Under the pieces are notes generated by a model that was not told where the DNA came from, did not search any database, and saw only the letters and a program-made list of their open reading frames with translations. Shown piece by piece: positions 1-11,914 of a stretch of 64,000 nucleotides of DNA. A program made the position numbers and the translations under genes. Source of the DNA: Oncomelania hupensis (lineage: Eukaryota; Mollusca; Gastropoda; Littorinimorpha; Pomatiopsidae); contig CM072513.1 in assembly GCA_036898135.1 (NCBI GenBank), forward strand, positions 32,253,446 through 32,317,445, in the 5' to 3' direction. The stretch's first letter is position 1. Each line of letters starts with the position of its first letter.

Positions 1-315
1 ATGAAGACGTGCTGCAATGTCCAGAAGAGATGTCCTAAATCTCACTAGCTTTTTTCCCGCACTTCTAAATATATACGACAACCCATCCGCCTCCGATCTC
101 TTGTCAATAACCTTTTACACAAGCCCGTTGTTCGAGACCTGGCACCACAGATCCTGTGAATCAATCAAAACAGTGCTACGTTTCCTTATTGAAACACTCC
201 TCCAAAGCCATGCTTCGGGATCAGGAAAAAAACATTATTTTGGATGTTTATATAGCTTTCTGCGATGTAAGACTATCAAGGTTATTCATAATAAGCGGTA
301 GCAGCTGACAATGCG
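1..315. other. Unannotated flank, no recognisable gene
   Basis: A 94-codon open frame on the + strand covers most of this stretch. It has no recognisable domain, no clear splice context and no repeat signature. It could be a chance frame or part of an exon that begins outside the window. Confidence 0.3.
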
Positions 316-457
316 TCATCGTCGTCATCGTCATCATCATCATCAGCAGCAGCAGCAGCAACAACAGCAGCAGTAACCCCATCCTCATCGGCGGCAAGGT
401 CATAACCATCATCATCCCATCTTCGCCAACAACACCAGCAGGATCATCTTCATCATT

Positions 458-503
<46 letters not shown>

Positions 504-712
504 CCATCATCATCATTGTCGTCAGCAGCGTAATCACCTGCAGCATAGGCAGCTTAATCATTACTACCACCATTACAATCATTATCGACGTCATAATCAT
601 CGCCGCTCGGTCAATATAATGTCGTTGGATCATCATCATCGTCATCATCATCATCATCATCATAATCATTCACAATAACAACAACATCATCATCATCATC
701 ATCATCATCACT
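316..712. repeat. ATC/CAT trinucleotide microsatellite cluster
   Basis: Interrupted runs of CAT/ATC with short CAG and CAA runs (about 316-375, 446-512, 626-665 and 683-712) are separated by less regular ATC-rich DNA. Reading frames through it give poly-His, poly-Met or poly-Ser and are artefacts of the repeat. Confidence 0.9.
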
Positions 713-1522
713 TTTGTCATTCTCTTTTTTTCTGATCATGATTACCACAAAAAGCAGTGGTGATGTAAACCAAACACAAAAGCAGAACGGGTCCTGTAAT
801 TTACTACACTTTTATATGCAAGAAGCATCCTGAACTCTACCTGAACTGCAACTTGCTCAGAATTTAAGTCCGCATTGTGCTGTTTTTATTTGCTGAGGGG
901 ACATAAAAAGGGGCAAATGACCCGAGCTGTTTACACAACATCCAGGAAGCTGTAACCGCTTCCATCCAAAACTGTAGATACTGATGCATACTTGCATTGC
1001 CTCTTGCAATTATCACCCCGCCGGTCACACAGTAATCGCAATGCTTTAGTAAAATAAACCCAGAAATGTATCGTTTTCGGTGCATACTGCCAGTATACTG
1101 GAAGTGAATTTTGCATGAACCCGTAACTCTGTTTATGTGGAGTTTCTGGAGTCGAGTTTTTGAATTAATGCAAGCTACCGACTTTATCGAAGAAGGGAAG
1201 AGTTGACAGAGCGAGAGGGGGAGGGTAAGGGAGGGATTGGGTGTAGAAGGAAAAGGACAATCGTTGCTATTTCAGTTCCGTTGCCAGATTTTAATGTGAC
1301 GGGGACGGGATGCAATTCTGCCAGACAAAGAATGCATCTTCGACCACACAAGAAGAGCTCGCAAAGGCCGTATGTGGGTAAAAGCAATCGGCCTCCAGAG
1401 AGAAAGAATACATGACATATATCTACTTTGTCCAGAATCCTAGCAACGAGATACATTGCCTGGATTAAAATTGCAGTGCACTGATCTGTTTACGTCGATT
1501 TCATTGGTCAGTTTCACACACG

Positions 1523-1562
<40 letters not shown>

Positions 1563-2794
1563 CGAACATACCGGAACCACAACAGAGATGTATCTAAAAA
1601 TGATTTAAAATTAAATTATTTCTTTTTATTAAAATAGATCATCTGATGGCTATAGGCGTAGGCCTACTAGTAATGTTTTCGGATTCTTTCTCGGTCTCCT
1701 CTGGTCCTTAGATTAAATAAATATGTTCCTTGTAGTCAATGCAATTACGTTTGGCATGAGGCATCACAATTTCGTTGGGCCATAATCAAATAGCTTTCTC
1801 AGAATGCACTCTCATTGCTAAGCCCAGCACCCATGAGTGGGTTCATTGTGCACATTTTTGACGAGCAATTCCGACTGTTTTACGGTACTCATAACACTTT
1901 TCGACCCATTTTCTTTATTTAAAATCAATAAATCAATAAATAAATAAATAAATATAAATTGAAAGGACATTCACGACCTATGTGCACTAATGCGTACACA
2001 GCGCTACAAAAACACCTTCATCCCTACTGCCATATCAATGCTAAATGAGGCCAATGCCAGACCCTCAAACACAAGACTGTCTTGATGTAGGAGTCTCCCA
2101 ACTATCTCGCTGAGTGTATGTGCATGTTTGTATGAAGACATGCGCGTGTGCATGAGTGTGTTTGTGAGTGTGTGTATAATATGTGTGTGTTTACTATGAA
2201 TGTCTGTAAACCAACTTTTAAAATACCATTTACGTGCTCTACCTGTATTTTTTGACAACTGTTATAATCAGTCAACAGTATTATTGCTTATGTTGATCAT
2301 AGTTTCATACAGTTATATATTGTTGACCTACTAAGATTCATATTAAACTGAGATTATTTATCTAACACTGTTGCAACAAAATAATTGTTTATAAGTCCAG
2401 AGTGGTAAACTATCATATACACTATGTTTGTATGTATTTTTTAAATTATATTTTAACTGTCTAAAAAGGGCATTGACATACGTGTGATAGAACCAGAGTG
2501 CGTGGATAGGTGTTTGAAGGAAAAGATGAAGTGTAAGAGTACGCAAGTGATTAGATTTATAGAATGTATATAAATTTAGTATTGATTTTGTAGCTCTGTT
2601 AAATGTTATAACATGACTGTTTTTAATTATATGTTTTATATGCCTGACATACATTGCTGTGAAGTTCCTTATGGGATAATAAAGATTTGTTGTATTGTAT
2701 TAAAAATTATAATAATGAAACTACTATTGCTATAAAAACACCAACCACTACTACTACCCCTACAACAACAACAATAACAACTACTACTAGTACT
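713..2794. other. Non-coding region with short simple repeats
   Basis: No coding gene is recognisable. The stretch holds a CA run (about 1517-1559), AATA-type repeats near 1930-1960 and a TG-rich patch near 2115-2190. The small open frames show no domain and no consistent splice structure. Confidence 0.5.
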
Positions 2795-2795
2795 G

Positions 2796-2849
<54 letters not shown>

Positions 2850-2850
2850 A

Positions 2851-2882
<32 letters not shown>
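2795..2882. repeat. (AGT)n microsatellite
   Basis: A nearly perfect AGT array of about 29 units with one interruption near 2849, preceded by ACT/ACA-rich sequence from 2745. Confidence 0.95.
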
Positions 2883-3974
2883 CTCTACACCTTTATCTAA
2901 TATCCACGTTACCATAGCAAGTCTACATATACACAATTTATTACATAGCATATCCATTAGCGATGCTCTCAACTTTCAACCAATTATTCTATTGCTAGGA
3001 TGAATACTATTAATTACGAAAATGTAGCACCGTTAACAGTCCAACATATCAAGCTAAGATGAAACAAAAAAAATAATATTTTTATTATTCTTATTTTTAT
3101 TTTGTTGGTGTTGGTCATCAACCTACGACTACATCATTGCTACCACACATTTAACGGTGTTCGCAGCACTCTTTAGAACTCTTTCAAGTCTATAGGCTCT
3201 AAATAATTCTCTACAGTCAAATGGAGCTCCTGCAATTTGGCGGTTCTGCTACATCGTGCGCATAGTGCAATTGAATAATAAGGGTTCCCACTTGCCAAAG
3301 TACGCGTCTCATTAAGGGCTTGTAGCTAAAGGTAATTACTGTCTATAGCTATTAAGGGGTGTGTTTGCGTAACAGATCGCCAAGGGGATTGTTGATGATG
3401 ACAGCCATCGATCGTAAAGCAAGGATTTTGAGTAGCACGTGCATTGTGTGGAACTATAAGGCTCAGAAATAGATTACTACCAGGACGAGATAGTAAAAAA
3501 AAAGAGTCTTAGAGAGAGGCGAGAGTTAATTTATAACAGTTACGAGAAGTTAACAAGAGACGACAACAAGAGTATTGTAAAGAGGCGAGACCTAGATCAC
3601 ATGCATTAATATGTTTATAAACATAGAGAACTCCACACTAGATTATAATTATAAGGACGAGAACTGGGAGTATTAGGATATACGGCATGATATAAGGCAT
3701 AAAACATTTTATTGTTTTAAAAAAAATAATAATAACAACAACATGGAGAAATGTTTTCCGATAGTGCGAACATTAAAAGCGCATGGGAGCGTGACCAACA
3801 GTCTCCAATATGAGCAAGGCAAGCACTGCTGTGCCGGTTGTCTGAAATGACGCTCAAATGAATGACAGCGAAGCCCCGTGACGTTATCAAGGACATCTAT
3901 GAATTTTTTAAGCAACTTACACGCCTGTCGGAAAGCTTTTATCTCAATAAATTGGATTAATAAACTTTTCAATG
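2883..3974. other. Non-coding, nothing recognised
   Basis: AT-rich DNA. I see no gene, inverted repeat or family member I can name up to the start of the LTR relic at about 3975. The 105-codon reverse frame at 3709-4026 runs into the LTR and has no family resemblance. Confidence 0.4.
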
Positions 3975-4095
3975 TGTTTCGATTGAGACGCGCGATAGAT
4001 CCGATCATTTTAGTTTTGCAAAGCATGCAATAATAGCGTGTATTTACCTTTGTTTTGATTTTACGTTGTAGCTAGAAGAAGCTTTGTATAATAGT

Positions 4096-4682
4096 GAGTG
4101 TCAGCAAAGGCCGAAAAGACACTTTCGGTGGGGATTCCCTCGGTTTGTTGACGCCTGTGTACTTCCGCCAAGTAGTTCCTGTGGGCGAAAGCAGCCATTT
4201 TCGTGGGACTTTTGCAGGTTTCCACGAAAAGCTTCTCGACGGTTTTCGGTGAGTGTTTTGACACATTTATAGTATCAATACATGATTACAAATACACTTG
4301 GTACTTGCATTAGCCAACCTTGTTTTACCAGCAAGTTTTCTGTGGTGTAAAATGCCGAGAAACATGGTTGAAACGGTCTGCTTCAAATGCAATGCAGCGG
4401 CTCTGTTTTGAAGCAGTCAGCGACATGATCATAAAGATCGCAGTGTTTACTAGTCCTTGGAGCTTTGTTTTTATGCACACTGCAGTAGATTTTAATTTAA
4501 TGAGGTAATCTGTGTGAGATAAATCTGCCTGACGAAAATAGTCAACGAAAACACGAGTGCTGACCCCAAAACTCGTGTGACGGTGGTGAGACAACTGTGA
4601 CGTTGTGTAACCTGGAAAACACCGGTAATTCCCAGTGACGTAGCAGCCACGAAAACCTGATTTTCGGTCATTGCTGACACTC
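4096..4682. mobile_element. MITE with 22-bp TIRs inside the solo LTR
   Basis: The left end GAGTGTCAGCAAAGGCC is mirrored at the right end (reverse complement GAGTGTCAGCAATGACC), giving about 20 of 22 matching bases. Removing 4096-4682 rejoins the LTR almost base for base when compared with 37204-37240. TAAT occurs just outside both ends, a few bases away, and may be the target duplication. No transposase is encoded. The superfamily is not assigned. Confidence 0.7.
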
Positions 4683-4911
4683 CCTAATGTTAATAATTTT
4701 CGTCGGTCGATATTGTTGAGACTAGAATTACTTGTTATTATCGATCGAAGCTTCCACATAGTTCTCGTAATAGCTAAGCGATTCTTTTAACCTGTATGAC
4801 CTAAGACAGTGCGTAGTTCCGGTGACGAGTTTTATATTTTGATTTCGTGTTATTGCGTCATGCTGGAATTTTCCCGATTGCAGAGAGGCTATATAAGTAA
4901 TGTACTGTCTG

Positions 4912-5203
4912 CTTGTGCGGAGGGTTAAAAAAAGAGATCCGTAGGATCTCATCTTTGATATGATGATGATGATCATTGTTGTCAGGGTGGCGACGTGGTG
5001 ATCGTCCTTAACGTTGATGCAATAGGACGTTAAGCTTCGTTGTTCCTCCTCCTTGTGCGGAGGATTATCGAAAGAGATCCTTAGGATCTCATCTTTGATA
5101 TGATGATGATAATCATTGTTGTCAGGGTGGCGACGTGGTGATCGTCCTTAACGCTGTTGCAATAGGACGTTAAGCTTCGTTGTTCCTCCTTTGTGCGGAG
5201 GAT
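4912..5203 (+). repeat. 140-bp tandem duplication within the LTR
   Basis: Two copies (4912-5051 and 5052-5190) and a 13-bp start of a third. Each starts TTGTGCGGAGG and contains GATCTCATCTTTGATATGATG and a GTCCTTAACG...CGTTAAGC stem. The intact LTRs elsewhere in the window lack this block, so it is a feature of this LTR variant. Confidence 0.85.
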
Positions 5204-5362
5204 TGTTGTAGTGATTTTCTGATTTTCGGAAAGCGATCTTGTGTGCAGTTGTTGAGGTTTGCTGAATCAAGTTGGAAAACTTCATACGACCCCTGCCTTG
5301 TTGCTGAGTGAACAAGCTGCATGGATAAACGAATTCCAGTTACACATACACTCAAGCATGGG

Positions 5363-5882
5363 CAGGGATGTCGTTTGGGTCGGATCTTCGGCTTTTAGCC
5401 GCAATTTTTATAAAAAAAAAGCCGATATACTGTCCGTCATGTCGGCTCGCCGAGCCGAAGTTTTCACGGGTGAATCGACTCAATTTTGTCAATTGTTGCG
5501 ATATTCCTGTGCTGTACGCTTGCAGTTTGGGTGAGGATTCCATAATTACTAAGGTTAAACCCAGAAACTCTGACAGTATTGTGGTCTGTCAAGGGACTGT
5601 CTAAACTTGTTATTGTTCGTGTGTGTCTAAAATTTAAGAAAATAAAATTTCTTTTCAATGTTCTTATTCTACTTTTAAAATTATGTTTTATTACAAAGAT
5701 ATACATCCACAGAACACCTTTAATATATGGAGGTGTATGGTGCATGTTAACGTAGTGAATCTAGTCAAAAAACTTGTGAGACAGCTTTGGAAGAGAGAGC
5801 CGAAACTTTCTGTAAAAAGCCGAAAGTTTTACGGCTGTTTCGGCCAAATCGCCGAAGAAAACATTTCCTAGCAACATCCCTG
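5363..5882. mobile_element. hAT-like non-autonomous element (MITE)
   Basis: It begins CAGGGATGTCG and ends with the inverted ACATCCCTG. CATGGG flanks it on both sides (5357-5362 and 5883-5888). Taking out 5363-5882 and one CATGGG restores the 3' part of the solo LTR. CAGGG-type ends are typical of hAT elements, although the visible duplication is 6 bp and not the usual 8. Confidence 0.75.
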
Positions 5883-5922
5883 CATGGGAGCTAAATCGAT
5901 CATTGATAAACACCGTGTAACA

Positions 5923-7504
5923 CTAAGACTATTCTATATATAGGGTGAAAGTTTGAAAACAAAATGACCTCATGAGACTAACTTTAAAACTCTTTGATCT
6001 GGGCACAGGGGGCATTAACCCTAATAGAATGGATTCTCGATAAATAGCAAAGCCGGTAGTGGATCGTCGATAACACAGCAGTAGCATCCCTTTGTATGTA
6101 TTCTAACTAGGATACATAGGCCTGTTACCGCTAAGCAATCGAGGATTCACAACCGCTTTGCTATGGAAGATCCATTGTTCTTGATTAATGCGCCTGTGGT
6201 TTGCGCTTTCAGCAGCCAAGCTCCATTAGCTGATTACTGTAGCTTTATTGTTGTGGGTTCTCACAGATGGATGCCGACAGTGTGTTTTCATGGTTGAACA
6301 GACGGATTGTGGTAGTTCATGGTTGCAGCTGCAGAAAGACAATGTTTTGCAAAACGTCTCTCTACAGAGTATATGGACCTTACGGGGCCTATTGCCTCAC
6401 TCATTGGCTTTGCTCCGTTCTAATGATCATCCCTTATCACCGCTGTATCACGTCACCTAACTCGGACAATGTCAAAAGTGCAGTTTTCGAGCCCAATTAG
6501 GTATGATTTTTTGTTGCTCTAAATTTCTTATTGTAATCTTCACGCCTTACCCTTCCCCCCCTCCCCCTCCACTCTCCCCCCCTCCTCCCACCTCATTGAA
6601 ATATTAGGATCTATGGCCTGAACGTTGTCGCATTATGCCTCCTTCTTCACCCTCCCAGTTATTTGAAAAGAGCGAGGTACCATTGTACTTAAATGGATGG
6701 CAATAGCACTGCATATATTGTAAATATCAAAAGACTTTGCGTTTGTGCACAGACTAGATTTCGGTGTATACTCTCAACCGAAAGACCAAAAAAAACCCTT
6801 GATGGCCAGTGCTTAATACCAGTTTCATTCGCATGGAGCAACCAGAATCAATCACACTTGTGGCGTCCAGAACACGAGGTTTGCAAGGCACATCTGGAAT
6901 GAAAGAGGTATTTATCGGCACTTACCTAAACTAATACTGTTTCAGGGCATTGTTTATACGAGTATCTACAGGTCCAACGTTCCTCTCGTCCTCAACCCCA
7001 TCCACTCACGCCCCCCCCCCCTCCACACTCTCCCCATCCTCCCCGCCTTCTTAAAAGCAAAGCCCAGTTAGCATGGGAACGAAATCATATAACCGCTTTG
7101 ATGCAATAAACAGTAAATGCAAATTGTAGCTCCGCACTTACCCGCATTGTTTTTAGGCTGTTATTGTACTAATACCCTGCGCACATCTATCAACGATCGA
7201 GCGTTGAAAGCGCGTCAACAAATATGAAAGGAGACCCTCAACGTTGAAAAATGACAAAGAGTCAAGAATACTTTATTATCTCGTCCAGAGTCTTGCTGAC
7301 AGTACTAAAACAATTTGCAATACAGGCATAAGAAAAAGGTTTGGGAAAGAAGTGAAAAAAAACACCCACATAACTATGATGAAGACAAAGATAATAATAA
7401 AACAAAATAAAACAAAAGGCTCATGAAGTTCATCACTGATTCTCGCCACACACAAAAAAAGGGATTAAAACGTGTAATACGGCTATTAGCACTAGTAAGT
7501 TTTA
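5923..7504. other. Non-coding region, C-rich tracts
   Basis: No gene recognised. Pyrimidine tracts rich in C occur near 6548-6595 and 7008-7045. Small open frames at 6248-6500 and 6693-6902 have no recognisable domain. Confidence 0.4.
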
Positions 7505-8150
7505 GTTCGACAGTTTTGGCTCCCCCGTGGGGATACTGGGGGATCTTTTAGTATCAACAGTTCCTCCACTTTCTGGAAATGTAATGCTTCAAATTTCCTC
7601 TGTATGTCACTCATTGTATTTCTGCCTCAGCCTTTTCTTTTCTGTTGTCTACAGTATTCACTCTTTCAATATGTCAGTTAACTACCTTTTTTACTCCTCA
7701 TTTGTGTATGGGGTCTGCTGGGTCTGCTTGAGGATATTGAACGCTTTCTGCCAAATGGCCACTGGGGTTTTCTATGGTAATCATTATTTAGCAATATAGG
7801 TGTTACCGGCAATGTGTGAAATCCCGCTATTGTATAGAATGCCTAGGTAAAGTATAGAATGCATTCGCCGGTAACTTAGGCATTTTAGATGCATATGTTT
7901 TGTTTATATTTTATAATGATGTTTATATTCTATTTTGTTTTTGCAAATGAGGGTTCGATAAATTAGGGTAAAGCCTCAGCGTCCCCTGCCTGGGATGCCT
8001 TTATTGTAAAGTGACCGGCTGGTGGAGTGCCTTCAATGTTACAATTAGGATTGTTTCAGCAGATCTTTTATACGGATCAGTGGTGAGTCCTCCTTCAACC
8101 AAGTTGTGTTTTTGATTGGGCTCTTTGCAGTCCGCTGGACCCTATAATAA
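7505..8150 (+). mobile_element. R1 retroposon copy
   Basis: Aligns along its length with the R1 copies at 20439-21144 and 60781-61354. Shared blocks include CTTTCTGGAAAT, a GTCTGCTGG...GACGCTTTCTGCC-like block, TATTCTATTTTGTTTTTG, GCCTTTATTGTAAAGTGACC and a diverged GTCCGCTGGACC end. It is interrupted by a small inverted-repeat insert at about 7800-7877. It ends in ACTAACTAAC-type simple sequence. Confidence 0.75.
7802..7875. repeat. 74-bp inverted-repeat insert inside R1
   Basis: GTTACCGGC at 7802 is matched by GCCGGTAAC ending at 7875. The other R1 copies run straight through this point without it. TAG lies on both sides, so this looks like a very small MITE-type insertion. Confidence 0.65.
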
Positions 8151-8321
8151 TGACTGACTAACTAACTAACTAACTTCGTACCCTATACGCTTATTTGTCT
8201 GGGGACGTTAATCTATAAAACTAAACTAAACTAAACTAAACTAAACTAACTAACCTTTGTGTACTTGTGGTCAACATGTTTACGGACAATTAACAGTGTT
8301 TATCTCATGGTGCAAATGGGA

Positions 8322-9825
8322 CGTCCTATCCTATCCCGTAACTCGAAAGTCGTTGGGGCACTCCAGATGATCGTTTAACCAGCGTACTTCATCTTTTTCT
8401 GTCAGTCCTCATGGTTTCACTCAGTGTCAAGCCAGTCCATTTTCGAGTGTTGTCTTCCCATCTCTTTCTGTCTCCCTCTTCTTCTGCTTCCTTGCATCGT
8501 GCCTTGCAGGATTGCAAGCCCTGATGCTCTGGTGACGTGGCCATACCATCGGAATTTCCGTTTCTTCATCACTGTGAGCAAGTCGTGTTGGCCAATGTCT
8601 TGTGTGATGGTCTGTCGGACTTCGTCATTGGTGCTGTGCTGGGTATAGGAAATGACCGGAATCTTCCGTGGCGCCTCATTTCCATGCTTTGTATTCTTTG
8701 TTGTAGGTCTGCTGTGAGGGTCCATGTTTCACAAGAGTATAGGAAGATGGAGATGAAAAGGGAGCGCAACCTTACCTTGGAGTATAGACTGATATCCTGT
8801 CTTTCCAAATGGGCTTCAATCTTGTCAGGGCAGCAGTTGTTTGTGCGATCCTGGAGAAGACTTCCTTTCAGAAACCACTGTCTGATACAATTGCACCTAA
8901 ATATTTGAAGCTGTGCACCGTGTTGATGGCTTGGCCTCGGACTTTGATGTCCGTGTTGATGCCATTGGTGTTGCTGGTCATCATTTTGGTCTTCTTTGCG
9001 CTTATTTCCATTCCAAAGGCTCTGGAGGTGGTGTCAAACCTCTGTACCAGCTGTTCAAGTTCTTGTTTCAAAACGGAGGTTGGAGATTGCTTTACCCCCT
9101 ATGCTGACTGTACCTTGATGATCTGCTAGGGCATCTGAAATGATGCGCTCTAGAAAGATTTTGAAGAGTGTTGGAAAGAGAAGGCATTCCTTGACGCATG
9201 CCGATGGTTGTTCTGAACTAGTTCCAGATGGCGCTGTTGTGGAGGACTGCAGTGGAAGCTTTGTCTTACATGCTTTTGATGACTTTAATAACGTTGGTGC
9301 TGATGTTGTACGCTCTCCTGGTTGCCCACAGAGCTGCATGCCAGACTCGGTCAAACGCTTTCTTGAAGTCTACAAACACATAATATGGATGTTGTTGCTG
9401 TAGTTTTTTTTTTCAAAGATTATTCTGAAGTTGAAAATCTGCTCAGTGGTACTTCACCCTGCCCTGAATCCTGCTTGTTCTTCAGCTATGATTTTTTCAG
9501 CTTGGGGTTTCAACCTGTTGAGTATTATTTTCAGGAGGACTTTTCTGTGGTGGCTGGTTAGGCTGATGGTGTGGTAATTTTGACGCTCCTTTTTGAAAAG
9601 AGTGATGACAAGCGACTGGGTCCATGGTTTAGGCCATTCACCAATCTGCCAGATCTTGTTACAGATAATGGTGAGTGCGTCAATCATCGCTTCTCTTCCT
9701 GCTTGGAGCAATTCTGCGGACATTTTATCCACTCGCGCTGATTTTCCATTTTTCTGCTACCTCAACTACATCTCGGAGAATTGGGAGGATTTGTTCTTCT
9801 TCACTGTTCTTGTGACTAGAAATGG
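8322..9825 (-). mobile_element. 5'-truncated LINE (EN-RT class), reverse strand
   Basis: Reverse-strand translation gives reverse-transcriptase segments, including ICNKIWQIGEWPKPW and IILNRLKPQAEKIIAEEQAG (about 9454-9732). Further on come a C-terminal block with KYLGAIVSDSG (about 8868) and then KKRKFRWYGHVTRASG with a GRRRGRQKE-type tail (8417-8530). This is the endonuclease-reverse transcriptase family often annotated as craniofacial development protein 2-like. The frame is broken in several places and the ADD catalytic block present at 35.8 kb is deleted near 9060. The 3' end (left side here) finishes in a repeated TATCC tail. Truncation at about 9825 removes the endonuclease. Confidence 0.85.
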
Positions 9826-10000
9826 GACGTTCGTGTTAGCGGAGTTATATTGGCAAACCACTGCTAACACATAATGTAATCGCTGTAATATTTATGCATA
9901 TATGCGTGCTTCCACTCACATTTCCTTGATTGTTTTTATTGTCTTCCGTTTATAGGTAGTAAAAGAACGGTTGACCTTTGACCCTATTTTTCATTATAAT

Positions 10001-10330
10001 CCTATCCTATCCTGTCCTATCCCGTAACTCGAAGGTCGTTGGGGCATCACAGATGATCGTTTAACCAGCGTACTCCATCTTTCTCTGTCCTCAGCAACCC
10101 TCCCGGCTTCGCTCAGTGTCAAGCCAGTCCATTCTCGAATATTATCTTACCACCTCTTTTTCTATCTCCCTCTTCTTCTGCCTCCTTGCAGCGTGCCTTG
10201 CAGGATGGTCCTTGCAAGGCCTAATGCGCTGGTGACGTGGCCATACCGTCGGAGTTTCCGTTTCTTCCCCACTGTATCTGTGAGCATGTCATCGTGGTGG
10301 TCTGTCGGACTTCGTTGTAGAAAAATATTC
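10001..10330 (-). mobile_element. LINE 3'-end fragment
   Basis: Same 3' tail (repeated TATCC, then CCGTAACTCGAAGGTCG) and C-terminal coding block (reverse strand GRRRGR and YGHVT) as the 8.3-kb copy. It is truncated after about 330 bp. Confidence 0.85.
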
Positions 10331-11175
10331 GAGTAATATTCCTTCGTCCAGGACACAAACGCCGTGAACGAGCTGCTGACTCAGCTAGCTAGACAGACAC
10401 GGAGCAAGGTGTTGATTTTGACAAGTGTCTTATATTTTCATTGGCAAGGTAGAGTGTGCCTAAAACTGATATCGCGAGGTAATTGACCAATCACAGATGG
10501 AAATATTTATAGCAAAACTTAGTCGTAAAAATATTTTACACGGTCTACTTACGACTGTTGTCCACGTTTAAAGAGAAGAAACAAAATGTCGACCCTCTAT
10601 GGATTGAAGACGAGCTAATAGATTCTAGACTACCCGCCCGATGAAACCATTGATGAAACCGCAGTTTTTAATTCCAGACAAGGATTACTAGAAGAAGCTA
10701 ATAATAAAAATGTAACATAATTATCGTCGTCGAATGAAAGCAAAAGTGCACGACCCCATTGGTTGAACCGTATGGCATGAAAATACCGCATTTGATTCAA
10801 TCCATAAATCTAAGGTTAGTGCAGAGGACAGAACTTTCTTCTTGCTCCTATTTACCTCCGATACTCCGAACATAACAATAAAGCCGATAGAATATCAACA
10901 TTCTTACTTCTGTGCTGTAAGCTAACCCCCCCCCCACCTCCCCCACCCCCACCCCCCACCAAAAAAAATAAAAAAAAGTTTAAGGTAGCATAGCAAAACA
11001 AAATAAGGTCGGTATGTAGGCTTTTTTTCCCTTTAAACCTTTTTCACTCAAGAAGTTTCACCGATTCTTTTCGGGGCTTTTTTCATTTTTTTCCCTGACG
11101 ACCCCCCCCCCCCCCCCCCCCCTCACCATTAAAAAAAGTGTATGGCTAGTCAAAAACATTGGGATACCAAACCAA
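10331..11175. other. Non-coding region with poly-C tracts
   Basis: No gene recognised. Poly-C runs at about 10925-10960 and 11102-11123 with T-rich DNA between. Confidence 0.4.
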
Positions 11176-11276
11176 CAGGCGCTTGTATCTGGACACTCCA
11201 GCTCCTATGCCTGTGACGCGTCTCCGTTTGGTTAATTACAGGCATAGGCGCTTGCGTGTCCAGATACAAGCGCCTG
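11176..11276. repeat. 39-bp inverted repeat (hairpin)
   Basis: The left arm 11176-11214 starts CAGGCGCTTGTATCTGGACAC, and the right arm 11238-11276 is its inverse with about four mismatches. The loop is 23 bases. It may be a short MITE or a transcribed hairpin; no second copy is in the window. Confidence 0.85.
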
Positions 11277-11772
11277 TGGGGATACCGTAAAGAAACATCA
11301 AGGTGTGTTGTTTTTTGTATTTATTTATTTTTTAATTTTTTATTTATATTTTTTATTTCTTTTTTTTGTTGGGAGGGTGGGGAGGGGGGGGGTGGCTAAC
11401 AAAAGTGCCGCCATTTTTTAAGCGACGTAGGCAACGTCCTCAATTTCCACTCTGTATGACACTATAGCGGCAGCCCTACTGCCAACGTGACGTGTAATGC
11501 TGCTTTTCGTCAAATTGATTGCATCTGCCAAGAATATTTCAATGTTTATATAATGCGAAGGTGTGAAACTTGAAAATTTGTTGAGAAAACGTGCTGCAAA
11601 CATGTCCAATATGTGATCTACTTTGTTATTGTGCATTCTTTGGAATGTGTTTGTTGTGTGAAGTGGTCTTTGACATAGGCATATGAACAGCTTGTTGTTT
11701 TTTTTTTGTTGTTGTTTTTTTTTTTGGCACATTTTCCGTTTTATATTTTGATTTCGTGAAATCGATACATAA

Positions 11773-11914
11773 ATGTTATCAACATGTTGGCGTGGAATAT
11801 GATATGTCCAACTCGATAGATTCAGTATTTCACTCGCCTTCGGCTCGTGGATACATGGGATAGATCTCGTTGGACATATCTCATATTCCTCGCTAACATG
11901 CCGATAACTTATAA
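11773..11914. repeat. Inverted repeat with a CTCGCCTTCGGCTCG centre
   Basis: About 43 bases at 11775-11817 (GGAATATGATATGTCCAACTC region) are inverted at 11870-11913. The centre is itself a short palindrome. The layout is that of a small MITE. It lies under a 191-codon reverse frame that therefore probably does not code. Confidence 0.7.

Larger units (their letters stand above)
3975..5922 (+). mobile_element. Old solo LTR of the Gypsy-A family, split by two MITEs
   Basis: The segments 3975-4095, 4683-5362 and 5889-5922 align in order with the LTRs of Gypsy element A (37077-37699). Shared landmarks are the GCGATAGATC block, the AATAATAG...TTTACCTT block, the GTCGATATTGTTG block, a TATATAA box near 4890, the GGAAAACTTCATACG block near 5273 and the terminal TAACA at 5918-5922. 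No internal retroviral-type sequence is attached, so it is a solo LTR. Flanks CAATG and CTAAG do not match, so either the TSD has decayed or an end is wrong by a few bases. It is much more diverged than the LTRs of element A and must predate both MITE insertions. Confidence 0.75.

Noticed and set aside
412..669. Reverse-strand 85-codon frame of mostly Met
   Set aside because: It is a translation of the ATC microsatellite.
316..712. CRISPR-like array
   Set aside because: The repeats are plain trinucleotides with no spacers, in eukaryotic DNA.
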